From an uncultured Rhodanobacteraceae bacterium (lineage in GTDB: Bacteria > Pseudomonadota > Gammaproteobacteria > Xanthomonadales > SZUA-5), in assembly GCA_937928755.1 (NCBI GenBank), contig CALEZI010000085.1, forward strand, positions 1 to 46,906: DNA of 46,906 nucleotides, written 5' to 3'. Below the pieces are notes generated by a model, which did no database searches, was not told where the DNA came from, and saw nothing but the letters and a program-made list of their open reading frames with translations. This document shows, piece after piece, positions 1 to 8,286 of this stretch (position 1 is the first letter of the stretch; each line of letters starts with the position of its first letter). Position numbers and translations under genes: made by a program.

Positions 1-52
1 GGAGCGGATTTACTCCGCGAGCGCCTTCGCGGGATGAACCCGCTCCCACAGG
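1..52. repeat. REP-like palindromic intergenic repeat, cut by window edge
   Basis: Two imperfect palindromes lie next to each other: one around GCGGATTTACTCCGC and one around CGCGGGATGAACCCGCTCCC. The composition and 'GCTCCCACA' ending resemble the REP elements common between genes in Pseudomonas and Xanthomonadales. It lies just downstream of the transketolase stop and could act as an mRNA 3' stem-loop. There is no clear U-tract, so I do not call it a terminator. The left edge is truncated by the window. Confidence 0.45.
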
Positions 53-61
53 GATGGCCGC

Positions 62-2065
62 CTATCTCGCCAGCAGATCGCGGACCACACCGGTGATGCG
101 TTCGATGCCGAAGCCGAAGTGCGTGTAGAGCGCCTTGTCCGGCGCCGAGGCGCCGAAACTGTGCATGCCGATCACTTCGCCATCGAGACCGACATACTTG
201 CGCCAGTAATCGCCGATCGCCGCCTCGATGGCGACACGCTTGCGACACCAGCGCGGCAATACGGATTCGCGGTACTCCAGCGGCTGCGCGTCGAAGGCCT
301 CGGCGCACGGCATCGAGACCACGCGGATGGCATGGCCTTCGGCCGACAGCGCGCGTGCTGCCTGCATGGCGAGATCGAGTTCCGAGCCGGTGCCGATCAG
401 GATCGCGTCGATCTTGTCGCTGGCGCTGTCGAGCAGCACGTAGCCGCCGCGCGCGATCGCCGCGATCTGCTCCGGCGTGCGCATCTGGTGCTGCAGGTTC
501 TGCCGCGAGAACGCCAGGCAGCTCGGGCCGTCGCGGCGTTCCAGCGCGCATTTCCACGCCACCGCGGACTCGACCGCGTCGGCCGGCCGCCAGACGCGGT
601 TGTTCGGGATGTAGCGCAGCGTCGCCAGGTGCTCGACCGGCTGGTGCGTCGGGCCGTCCTCGCCGAGACCGATCGAATCGTGCGTGTACACATGCACCAC
701 GCGCGCATGCATCAGCGCGCTCATGCGCACAGCGTTGCGCGCGTAGTCGGAGAACACCAGGAAGGTCGCGGTGAACGGCAGCACGCCGCCATGCAGCGCC
801 AGTCCGTTGGCGATCGCCGTCATGCCGAATTCGCGCACGCCGTAATAGACGTAGTTGCCGCCATCGTCGGCGGTCTGCACATCACGACTTGCCTTGACGA
901 TCGAATAGTTCGAGTGCGCCAGGTCGGCCGATCCGCCGACCAGTTCCGGCACCACCGGCACCAGTACTTGCAGGGCGAGCTGACTGGCCTTGCGCGAAGC
1001 GATCGAGCCGCCGTCGCGATTGAAATCGGCGATCAGCGCATCGATGGTGCCGGCGAATTCGGCCGGGAGCTCGCCGGCGAGTCGGCGTTCGAATTCCGCG
1101 GCAAGTTGCGGATGTTCGTTGCGATAGGCGGCCAGTTGCGCCTCCCAATCGCGCTGCCAGCCGGCGCCGGCGACGCGCGCGTCGAATTCGGCGTAGATGT
1201 CCTCGGGAATCACGAACGGCGGGTGGGTCCAGCCGAGTTGTGCGCGGGTGGCGACGATCTCGTCCTTGCCCAGCGGCGCGCCATGGCTGGATTCCGAGCC
1301 CGCCTTGGCCGGCGAACCGAAACCGATCACGGTCTTGCAGCAGATCAGCGTCGGTTTCTCCGGATCGGCGGCGGCGGTCACCAGCGCCGCCTTGATCGCT
1401 TCGGCATTGTGCCCGTCGACATCCGGAATCACTTCCCAGCCGTAGGCCTCGAAGCGCTTCGGCGTGTCGTCGGTGAACCAGCCCTGGACCTTGCCGTCGA
1501 TGGAGATGCCGTTGTCGTCGTAGAGCACGATCAACTTGCCGAGCTTGAGGGTCCCGGCGAGCGAGGCCACTTCATGCGAGATGCCTTCCATCAGGCAGCC
1601 GTCGCCGAGGAACACATAGGTGTAGTGATCGACCAGATTGAATCCGGGGCGGTTGAAGCGCCGGGCGAGAATCTTTTCGGCGAGCGCCATGCCAACCGCA
1701 TTCGCCAATCCCTGACCCAAAGGCCCGGTAGTGGTTTCAATGCCAGGCGTCTCATGCACTTCCGGATGGCCCGGCGTCTTCGAGTGGAGCTGGCGGAAGC
1801 GCTTCAGTTCCTCGATCGGCAGATCGTAGCCGGCCAGATGCAGCAGCGCGTAGTGCAACATCGAGCCATGGCCGTTGCTGAGTACAAAACGATCGCGATT
1901 GAACCAGTGCGGGTCGCTCGGGTTGTGCCGCAGAAAATCGTTCCACAGCACCTCGGCAATGTCGGCCATGCCCATCGGCATGCCCGGATGACCGGAGTTG
2001 GCTTGCTGGACGGCATCCATCGCCAGCGCCCGGATGGCGTTGGCAAGTTCGCGACGGCTGGGCAT
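62..2065 (-). CDS. tkt: Transketolase
   Basis: Thiamine-diphosphate enzyme of the non-oxidative pentose phosphate pathway; it moves two-carbon ketol units between sugar phosphates in the cytoplasm. The 667-residue product has the usual family length. The N-terminal GHPG motif (about residues 25-28), GHG (65-67) and the cofactor-binding GDG (154-156, followed by CLMEG) are visible, as is the central pyrimidine-domain region with EFGM. The open frame runs upstream to 2809, but the extra 248 residues are Arg/Ala/Pro-rich and cross the promoter of the divergent gene. The ATG at 2065 has a GGAG box just upstream and gives the family N-terminus (MPSRRELANAIRAL), so I chose it. The gene stands alone here, divergent from the GGDEF gene. 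Confidence 0.97.
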   Translation of the reverse strand: MPSRRELANAIRALAMDAVQQANSGHPGMPMGMADIAEVLWNDFLRHNPSDPHWFNRDRFVLSNGHGSMLHYALLHLAGYDLPIEELKRFRQLHSKTPGHPEVHETPGIETTTGPLGQGLANAVGMALAEKILARRFNRPGFNLVDHYTYVFLGDGCLMEGISHEVASLAGTLKLGKLIVLYDDNGISIDGKVQGWFTDDTPKRFEAYGWEVIPDVDGHNAEAIKAALVTAAADPEKPTLICCKTVIGFGSPAKAGSESSHGAPLGKDEIVATRAQLGWTHPPFVIPEDIYAEFDARVAGAGWQRDWEAQLAAYRNEHPQLAAEFERRLAGELPAEFAGTIDALIADFNRDGGSIASRKASQLALQVLVPVVPELVGGSADLAHSNYSIVKASRDVQTADDGGNYVYYGVREFGMTAIANGLALHGGVLPFTATFLVFSDYARNAVRMSALMHARVVHVYTHDSIGLGEDGPTHQPVEHLATLRYIPNNRVWRPADAVESAVAWKCALERRDGPSCLAFSRQNLQHQMRTPEQIAAIARGGYVLLDSASDKIDAILIGTGSELDLAMQAARALSAEGHAIRVVSMPCAEAFDAQPLEYRESVLPRWCRKRVAIEAAIGDYWRKYVGLDGEVIGMHSFGASAPDKALYTHFGFGIERITGVVRDLLAR

Positions 2066-2232
2066 CGACAAAGCTCCGCTAAGGGTGACAAGGACAAACG
2101 AAGCCCGGCATTCTGCCGCAATGCGCCGACGCTGTCGTCGCTGGCGGTGGCAAATCCCCCCTGGGGAATCCGTGCCTCGCGCCATCTTTCCGGCCTGGAC
2201 GCGACGCAGGTCACAGTCGGCCGCTGCGGGCC

Positions 2233-2260
2233 TTGTCGACGTCGCGCCAGCCCGTACAAT
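2233..2260 (+). promoter_or_regulatory. Predicted sigma-70 promoter of the GGDEF gene
   Basis: A -35-like TTGTCG (2233-2238) and a -10-like TACAAT (2255-2260) are separated by 16 bases. Transcription would start near 2267, about 20 bases before the ATG at 2287. The position also argues against the alternative TTG start at 2233, which lies inside the -35 box. Confidence 0.45.
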
Positions 2261-2286
2261 CTCGGCAGCTCGAAAGCATCTTACGA

Positions 2287-3363
2287 ATGTTCGCCAACCT
2301 GCTGAGTCTGCTGGACAGGAACTGCGACGCACTGTGGCTGTGCGCGGTTTTGTTGGCGCTCGCGTTCCGCCGCAATCGCTATGTACTGGTGCTGGCGGCG
2401 CTCGGAAGTGCGCTTTGGGCCAGCGACGGCAGTCCCGGTGTACTCGCCGCCAGCGCTGCCCTGACACTGCTGATCGTGATCTTGCCCGAGCCCTCGTTGT
2501 GGTCGCTGCGCGCGTGCGCCCTGATCGCGGCAGCGGCGGCAGTGCCCTTCGTCGAGGATCTCGCGCCAGGACTCGGCGAGACTCTGGATCAGATCGCAAG
2601 CGGGCAACCGGCATCGGTTGCGCCATTGAGCCCGGGTGCCTTGCTGCTGGTTGGCGCCATGGCGACCGCGCTGCTGCGCTGGCTGTACCGCGGCTGGCCG
2701 CTCGACTTGTACCTGTCGGTGGCGCTGCTTCCGGCGATCGTCGCCTGGTCCCACGGTGCACCACACTCGCCGCGCGCATGGCTGGGCGCAACGGCTGCAG
2801 CGATGGCAATCGCCGTGCTCTACGGTGCCTACCGCATGGCCTTCATCGATTCGTTGACCGGCTTGCCGAATCGACGCGCGCTGGACGAACGCCTCGCGCG
2901 CAGTCAGGGTCGCATCGCCGTGGCGATGGCCGATGTCGATCATTTCAAACGATTCAATGACCGCCACGGCCACGAGGCGGGAGATCGCGTATTGCGCAGC
3001 GTTGCGCGGGAGTTGCGCCGGTGCCGGGGCGGCAGCGCGTATCGCTACGGGGGCGAAGAGTTTGCGATCGTCTTCGAAGGTCGCCAGGTCGAGCGCGCGA
3101 GTGAGTCGCTGGAGGTCGTGCGCGCGGGCGTCGAAGCCGTGCGCGTGCGCTTGCGCGCCGGCGCCGGCGGGCGCCGCTCGCAGGCAGTTCGAAGGGGCCA
3201 ATCGGAAGGCGAAGTTGGAGTGACCATCAGTATCGGCGTGGCCGAGCGTGATCCCGAGCGGCGTACCTGCAGTGCGGTCATGGACGCCGCTGACAAGGCG
3301 CTGTATCGCTCGAAACAACGCGGACGCAACCGCTTGACGCTGGCCGGGGCGGCGCGAACATGA
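2287..3363 (+). CDS. Membrane-bound GGDEF diguanylate cyclase
   Basis: Predicted to make cyclic di-GMP from two GTP at the inner membrane. The first 200 or so residues are hydrophobic, with roughly six membrane segments and no recognised sensor domain. The GGDEF domain follows, with DSLTGLPNRRAL, the DVDHFKRFND metal/GTP segment and an intact GGEEF signature at residues 255-259. The product-inhibition I-site (RxxD, five residues before the signature) is replaced by CRGG, so allosteric feedback by c-di-GMP is probably missing. The ATG at 2287 gives 359 residues; a TTG at 2233 in the same frame is less likely because it overlaps the predicted promoter. An EAL-domain gene lies 0.7 kb away. What signal it senses cannot be told from the sequence. 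Confidence 0.9.
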   Translation: MFANLLSLLDRNCDALWLCAVLLALAFRRNRYVLVLAALGSALWASDGSPGVLAASAALTLLIVILPEPSLWSLRACALIAAAAAVPFVEDLAPGLGETLDQIASGQPASVAPLSPGALLLVGAMATALLRWLYRGWPLDLYLSVALLPAIVAWSHGAPHSPRAWLGATAAAMAIAVLYGAYRMAFIDSLTGLPNRRALDERLARSQGRIAVAMADVDHFKRFNDRHGHEAGDRVLRSVARELRRCRGGSAYRYGGEEFAIVFEGRQVERASESLEVVRAGVEAVRVRLRAGAGGRRSQAVRRGQSEGEVGVTISIGVAERDPERRTCSAVMDAADKALYRSKQRGRNRLTLAGAART

Positions 3364-3472
3364 ATGGCAACTCGCCGCTCGCCGCTGATGGCAGGGGCTT
3401 CGGCTTCCGTTGGTCGCGTCATGCCCCTAAGATGGTTTGGCCCAATGGGTTACCCGACGAAAAGGATCTTCA

Positions 3473-4036
3473 ATGCATACTTCTCACAAGATTGGCGTGG
3501 CACTCGCAGCAGCGCTGCTGCTCCCGGTGCAGTTACTGGCCCACACCGGTTTGTACGTCGACGGTGCAATCGGTCAATCCTCGGTGGATGACGGAGGCAT
3601 CGACGACAACGACACCTCCTTCAAATTCGGTGCCGGCTGGCGCCTGTGGGACAATTTTGGCTTCGAAATCGGTTACCAGGACCTGGGTCAGGTCAGTGAA
3701 GAGGTCGCCATTGGTGGAGCCACCGCCTCGCTCGAGGCCGACGGCTTTTACGCGGGCCTGAGCGGCAAGATTCCGCTGTACGACGGCGACACCGGCTTCT
3801 TCCTGAGCGCCCGCGGCGGCGGGTATTTCTACGACGTGACCGGACGCCTGCGCAGCGGCACCACCACGGTGCGCGTCGACGAAGGCGACAATGACTTCTA
3901 TTTCGGCATCGGTGGCGGCTACGACTTCAATCAACAGTTTGGCATCGGCGTGGCGTACGACGTCTACCAGATCGGCGACAGCGACTTTGAACTGGATTAC
4001 GACGTCATCGCGTTGACGGGCGAAGTTCGCTTCTGA
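3473..4036 (+). CDS. Small outer-membrane beta-barrel protein
   Basis: A 187-residue exported protein. A signal peptide (MHTSHKIGVALAAALLLPVQ, cleavage near LLAHTG) is followed by alternating short amphipathic strands rich in Gly, Asp and aromatic residues. The protein ends in Phe (GEVRF), typical of barrels recognised by the BAM machinery. The pattern fits the OmpA/OmpW-like eight-stranded barrel superfamily; the exact family is uncertain. The ATG at 3473 is preceded by AAAGGA at good spacing; an upstream in-frame ATG at 3437 would put a charged extension before the signal peptide. It is convergent with the EAL gene, with a gap of about 45 bases. No substrate can be inferred. Confidence 0.8.
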   Translation: MHTSHKIGVALAAALLLPVQLLAHTGLYVDGAIGQSSVDDGGIDDNDTSFKFGAGWRLWDNFGFEIGYQDLGQVSEEVAIGGATASLEADGFYAGLSGKIPLYDGDTGFFLSARGGGYFYDVTGRLRSGTTTVRVDEGDNDFYFGIGGGYDFNQQFGIGVAYDVYQIGDSDFELDYDVIALTGEVRF

Positions 4037-4080
4037 TCCGGCCACAGATCGGGCATGCGCGCGGGTCGCCGAGAGCGCGG

Positions 4081-5283
4081 TTACAGCGTCAGGAGGTCCG
4101 GGTTGACGTGCATCGGTTCTGACGCCTGTGGGTCCATTGGCCGACCAACCAGCCAGCCCTGCAGATAACGTACGCCGTATCCATCGAGCAGCCGCGCCTG
4201 CTCGATGGATTCCACGCCCTCGGCGACGATCTCGGCGCCCAGCCCATGTACCAATCCCACGATACCGTGCACCAGCGCGGCGGCCTTGGCGTCGGACGGC
4301 AAGGCCCTGACGAAACTGCGATCGAGCTTGACCGAGTCGAAGTCCAGACGATGCAGATGTCCCAGGCCTGAATGGCCGGTGCCGAAATCGTCAAGTGACA
4401 CGCCAATACCGTGGACTCGGCAACGCCCGATCAGTTCGGACACACGAACGTAGTCGAGGGCGAGACTCTCGGTGATTTCGGCCTTCAGTCGCAGCGGACT
4501 GATTCCCGCGTCCAGCGCGGTGCGCGCCAGAAGGTCGGCGAAGTCCGGAACCAGCGATTGTCTCGCAGAGATGTTGACCGCGACCCAAGGTCTCGCGCCG
4601 GTGCGCTCGCGCGCATCGAGTGCGGCGAGCATCTGGCAGGATCGGCGCAGGGCATGTTGACCGACCGGAACGATCAACGAGGTTTCTTCTGCCAGCGCGA
4701 TGAATTCGGCTGGCGAAACCGGGCCGCGCGTGCGGTGGTCCCAGCGAACCAGCGCCTCGAAACCGGCGATCTGACGCTCTTTCAGGTCGAAGATCGGCTG
4801 GAAAACAACGCGCAATTCATCGCATTCGATCGCGTCCAGCAACTCCCGCTCAAGCCGGAACTTGTCGGCAACACGCCGCTTCTGGTCCTGCGCTGCCAGG
4901 TCGTCGGGCGCGGAATCCTCGAGAAGGCCAACCCGCGCTGCGCGCAGTCCACGGCGATATCGGGACAGCAAGCCAATCAGCAGTCCACGCAATACGGGAT
5001 CCGCTTCGTCGAGTCGCTGACGCAATTGGTCGGCCCGGATCTCGGTGACATTGACGTGAGTCAGCGCATCTGCGCTGGCGCTGCGCGGGGCTCGGTCGAT
5101 CACCGCCATTTCGCCGAGTATCTCGCCGGCACCGAGGTAACTCAGCGTCAGCCGCTCGGAGCCGTGACTGGCCCAGACCTCGATCTTTCCTGATTCGATG
5201 AGATATGCGACATCCGGCGGGTCGCCCTCGGTAAAGATCCGTTCGCCAGGCGCAAAAGTTCTCCTGGCGTTGGCCGATTGCAT
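4081..5283 (-). CDS. Cyclic-nucleotide-binding domain + EAL c-di-GMP phosphodiesterase
   Basis: A 400-residue cytoplasmic protein. Residues about 10-125 form a cNMP-binding/Crp-like beta-roll (GERIFTEGDPPD, GEILGEMAVIDRAPRSASA). After a linker comes a complete EAL domain with EAL at about 176-178 (EALVRWDH), VNISARQ, the metal site ITES, DDFGTGHSG, VKLDRSFV and AEGVES. The catalytic residues I can check are present, so hydrolysis of c-di-GMP to pGpG is expected. The roll suggests control by cAMP, cGMP or another small ligand. The ATG at 5283 starts where the domain begins; the ORF extends 11 residues further to 5316. The nearby GGDEF protein (2287-3363) is a plausible opposing enzyme, but the two genes are not co-transcribed. 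Confidence 0.9.
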   Translation of the reverse strand: MQSANARRTFAPGERIFTEGDPPDVAYLIESGKIEVWASHGSERLTLSYLGAGEILGEMAVIDRAPRSASADALTHVNVTEIRADQLRQRLDEADPVLRGLLIGLLSRYRRGLRAARVGLLEDSAPDDLAAQDQKRRVADKFRLERELLDAIECDELRVVFQPIFDLKERQIAGFEALVRWDHRTRGPVSPAEFIALAEETSLIVPVGQHALRRSCQMLAALDARERTGARPWVAVNISARQSLVPDFADLLARTALDAGISPLRLKAEITESLALDYVRVSELIGRCRVHGIGVSLDDFGTGHSGLGHLHRLDFDSVKLDRSFVRALPSDAKAAALVHGIVGLVHGLGAEIVAEGVESIEQARLLDGYGVRYLQGWLVGRPMDPQASEPMHVNPDLLTL

Positions 5284-5482
5284 GACAGGTATCCGCGATC
5301 GTGTGCCTCGTAGCATAACCGGCCAGTTGGGCCGGAACGGAAGTCAACGATTGTCGTTATGGCCCGCGGCGCGGGCCGATTCCGAGCCGCTGCTCAGAAG
5401 CCCCCCGGATCGGGGACACGCCGCGCATCGGGGACACCAGTGGGTGCGGCGGCGGTTCCTGAGCAGACATGACAATGCGAAC

Positions 5483-5511
5483 AAAAAAGGGGGCCTCTCG
5501 CGAGGCCCCCC
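5483..5511 (-). terminator. Rho-independent terminator after the Ig-like lipoprotein gene
   Basis: On the minus strand, perfect 9-bp arms (GGGGGCCTC / GAGGCCCCC, 5489-5497 and 5502-5510) with a 4-base loop are followed by six U (5483-5488). It starts 26 bases after the stop of the lipoprotein gene and probably ends the whole pilM-to-lipoprotein transcript. Confidence 0.9.
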
Positions 5512-5536
5512 GATCTGTGTCAACTCAACGCGCGCC

Positions 5537-8239
5537 TCAGTTGCAGAGCGGCGAGAAGAAGATCGAACACAGGTTCACACCCTGCAGGGTCACCGTTGCG
5601 CTCGGCGATCCACCCGCGGCGACAAAGGTGCACGTGCCATTGGCTGCACTCTGCGGCTGGTCGAGGTTGATGGCCTGGATCCGGGCGTTGGTCTCGCCCA
5701 GCGCATTGGTGATGCCCGGCGGCTCGGTCAACTGAATCTGCGCACCGCCCGTGCCCACGCAGGACCCGGTGATCAGCACTCCAGCGATCGGTACCGCATT
5801 GCCGTCGAACAGTCGCAGGCGTACCGGCCCACCGTTGCCACCGAAGAACGAGGACGGGAAGGCCTGCAGGAAGCTGATCGTCGGCGGAACCACGGTGACA
5901 ACAGCCGAGCCACCCACGCCAAAGAAGGTGATCGACGGCGCCTGCACCGCGTTGGCTACGCCTGCAGTGATCACGGTAGCGGTCGTGCACCCACCAACGC
6001 CGGTTAGGGCGTTGAGCACACCGGTGCCGGACTGGCCATCGACCGTTGTGGTGGTCGACGGATTGGCGACGTTGAATCCGATCGGCACACCCTGGATCGG
6101 TGCACCCAAGGCGTCGGCCACGCAGATGGTCACGGTTTGCGTACTGTTGGCGGGGATCTGGCTCGGCGATGCCACCAGCGTACCTGGGCCCGCGCCCGGG
6201 AACACGATCAGTTCGGCATCGGTCACCAGATCCGGCGAACCCTGGACGACCTCGCCAGCACCACGCGCCCAGATTGCCGCGAGGCGACCCAGTTGGTTGA
6301 CGGGATAGTTCATCGTCGTCGTCGCCACACCGAGGTTGTTGGTCAGTACGTTCGGCGTGATGTTGGCGACCGTCGCGCGACCAACGACATACGGCAGGAC
6401 GGGACCACTGTTGACCGTCGCACCCGTATCGTTGTTGAAATTGAAGCGTTGGGTCACGTTCAGGCTCGATGCGCTGTTGACACGCTCGACTCGTCGTGCG
6501 CTCTCCAGATCACGGTTCCCAACCGTTTGTTCGCCAAACACGAGCAGGGTGTCGCCGGGACCGGCGCCGCCGCCAGCGGTGGTGAATGCACCGGTCGGTG
6601 CAGTGAACAGCACGCCACCTTCCTGCGGATCGCCATCGGCGCCGCTGATCAGGAAGTTGCCGGTTCCCTGCTGCGGGAAGCCCGCCGCCGGCGAATCGAT
6701 CAAGCCGAAGTCGATCGGCGTACCCGGAAGGACCGGATTGCCCTGGCGGTCCGTCGCGAGAACGCTGATGGTCAGACTGTAGGTGCCGTTCGGGTCGGTC
6801 GGAATGGCGGTCGATCCACCGATCGGCGCCACGCCCCCGGAAACCCGGTTCGTACGCAATGCGTTCAGGTTCGGCGACACGATCTGCAGCGAGAACAGCT
6901 TGCCGTCGGACACGATCACTGTCTCGTCGCGAATGACCGGCGAGGTGATGCCGTTGTCGACATTGTTGTCGGCGGCGTCGGAGGTTGCACGGATCAACAG
7001 TGTGCCTTGTCGATCACCGGCCACCAATGTCGCTCCGGCAATGCCCTGCTGCGTGCGGACACGGATCGAGCGACCCTGCACGTTCTGACCTGCGCCGTTG
7101 ACGCCACGGAAGACCTCGCCACCGTTGGCTCCCGGCTCAAGAATTTCCCACTGCACGTTGTTGAACGTGGCGCCCGCTGGCGGATCCGGAATCAACGCGG
7201 CCGCACCGTCGGTGACCAGCGCCTGCATCAACAAGGTGTTGTTGCCACCCGATCCCTGAACGTAAAGGCTGGTTTGTTCGCGGATCACGTCGATATTGGC
7301 TGGCAACTGAGGAGCCTGCGCCACGATCGAAAACTGCTGTTGTGCCGAAAGATTGGCGCCACTATCCGGGTCGGTGGCCGTGATCGTCAGCGTGAACGGA
7401 CCGGGCTGAGTGGCCAGACCGCCTGACCTGAAGGAATGAATGAACAAGGTGAGCTTGCCGGCCACGAAGTCCTCGGGACCTTGACCGATCAACTGCTCGA
7501 ACTCGTTGACCCCAGGCGTGGAAGGGTCGTCGAGGGTCGAATACGCGGTATTGGTTATCGGATTGAGCGAAACCTGCACCACGCCGGATGCCAGCAACTC
7601 GCCCCGGATGTTGCGTCGGGTCACGGTCGTTTCCGAGATGAACGGCGATCCCCAGAACGGGGCGACACCAAACACGTTCGACGGCAGGACCGTTCGCGCA
7701 GGTTCGATCTGGATGCGTGCGAACGGCGCCGGCCCGGTGGTGACCGAGAACGGGATGTTCAGGGTCAACGTGCGGGTGGTCTGTTCGGGATCCGGCGTGG
7801 ACGCGGTGAGCGTGGCCGATCCCGCGTCGCTTTGCGAATGCACGAAGAAGGTCGCGAGACCACCGGTCGTTGGCGCGTTGATGACGCCGAACAGGCTCGA
7901 GAACTCGTTGACGGCGGTGGTTGTCGGATCGTCCAGGATCGACAGCGCGATGCTGCGCACATTGTCGGAACGCAGGTTGACGACCGTACCGTCAGCTACC
8001 GGCGAACCATTTGCACGCAATACGCGCACGTTCAACTGCACCACGTAGGGTGAGTTGATCTCCGGCGGAATCGGCGTCCGGTTGGATGGCAGGCTGGAGA
8101 TTCCGCCAACCGTGTCGAAGCGCATGCTCCCGCCCGCCGGAGGCGCTAGAGCGCCGCCACTATCACCACCGCCACCGCCGCAGGCAGCCAGCAGGGCGCT
8201 CGCCAGGCCCAGGGCCATCAGCTTCTTCCAGGCGCTCAT
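5537..8239 (-). CDS. Large lipoprotein with bacterial Ig-like (Big-type) domains, downstream of pilQ
   Basis: A 900-residue exported lipoprotein. The signal peptide MSAWKKLMALGLASALLAAC has a lipobox ending LAAC; a run of Gly follows the lipidated Cys. The rest is a string of beta-sandwich-like modules of roughly 100-130 residues, rich in Thr, Val, Asn, Pro and Gly, with invasin/intimin-style 'dG.pv..G..V' signatures. Two neighbouring modules share a LDDP-x4-VNEF segment, showing internal duplication. The ATG at 8239 has an AGGAGAG box; an upstream start at 8275 adds a non-signal extension. Only 47 bases separate it from the pilQ stop, on the same strand and with no terminator between them, so it is probably the last gene of the pilus operon. 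A role in adhesion or in the pilus pore is inference. Confidence 0.85.
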   Translation of the reverse strand: MSAWKKLMALGLASALLAACGGGGGDSGGALAPPAGGSMRFDTVGGISSLPSNRTPIPPEINSPYVVQLNVRVLRANGSPVADGTVVNLRSDNVRSIALSILDDPTTTAVNEFSSLFGVINAPTTGGLATFFVHSQSDAGSATLTASTPDPEQTTRTLTLNIPFSVTTGPAPFARIQIEPARTVLPSNVFGVAPFWGSPFISETTVTRRNIRGELLASGVVQVSLNPITNTAYSTLDDPSTPGVNEFEQLIGQGPEDFVAGKLTLFIHSFRSGGLATQPGPFTLTITATDPDSGANLSAQQQFSIVAQAPQLPANIDVIREQTSLYVQGSGGNNTLLMQALVTDGAAALIPDPPAGATFNNVQWEILEPGANGGEVFRGVNGAGQNVQGRSIRVRTQQGIAGATLVAGDRQGTLLIRATSDAADNNVDNGITSPVIRDETVIVSDGKLFSLQIVSPNLNALRTNRVSGGVAPIGGSTAIPTDPNGTYSLTISVLATDRQGNPVLPGTPIDFGLIDSPAAGFPQQGTGNFLISGADGDPQEGGVLFTAPTGAFTTAGGGAGPGDTLLVFGEQTVGNRDLESARRVERVNSASSLNVTQRFNFNNDTGATVNSGPVLPYVVGRATVANITPNVLTNNLGVATTTMNYPVNQLGRLAAIWARGAGEVVQGSPDLVTDAELIVFPGAGPGTLVASPSQIPANSTQTVTICVADALGAPIQGVPIGFNVANPSTTTTVDGQSGTGVLNALTGVGGCTTATVITAGVANAVQAPSITFFGVGGSAVVTVVPPTISFLQAFPSSFFGGNGGPVRLRLFDGNAVPIAGVLITGSCVGTGGAQIQLTEPPGITNALGETNARIQAINLDQPQSAANGTCTFVAAGGSPSATVTLQGVNLCSIFFSPLCN

Positions 8240-8286
8240 CGTCGCTCTCCTGATACTCATCTTTATGCTCTGCAATTGGGGTCGGA

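Noticed and set aside
119..2305. Plus-strand open frame of 728 codons
   Set aside because: Antisense shadow of transketolase; composition is His/Arg/Val-rich with no motif.
2066..2809. N-terminal extension of transketolase
   Set aside because: Low-complexity Arg/Pro/Ala sequence, crosses the divergent GGDEF promoter, and a good start with GGAG exists at 2065.
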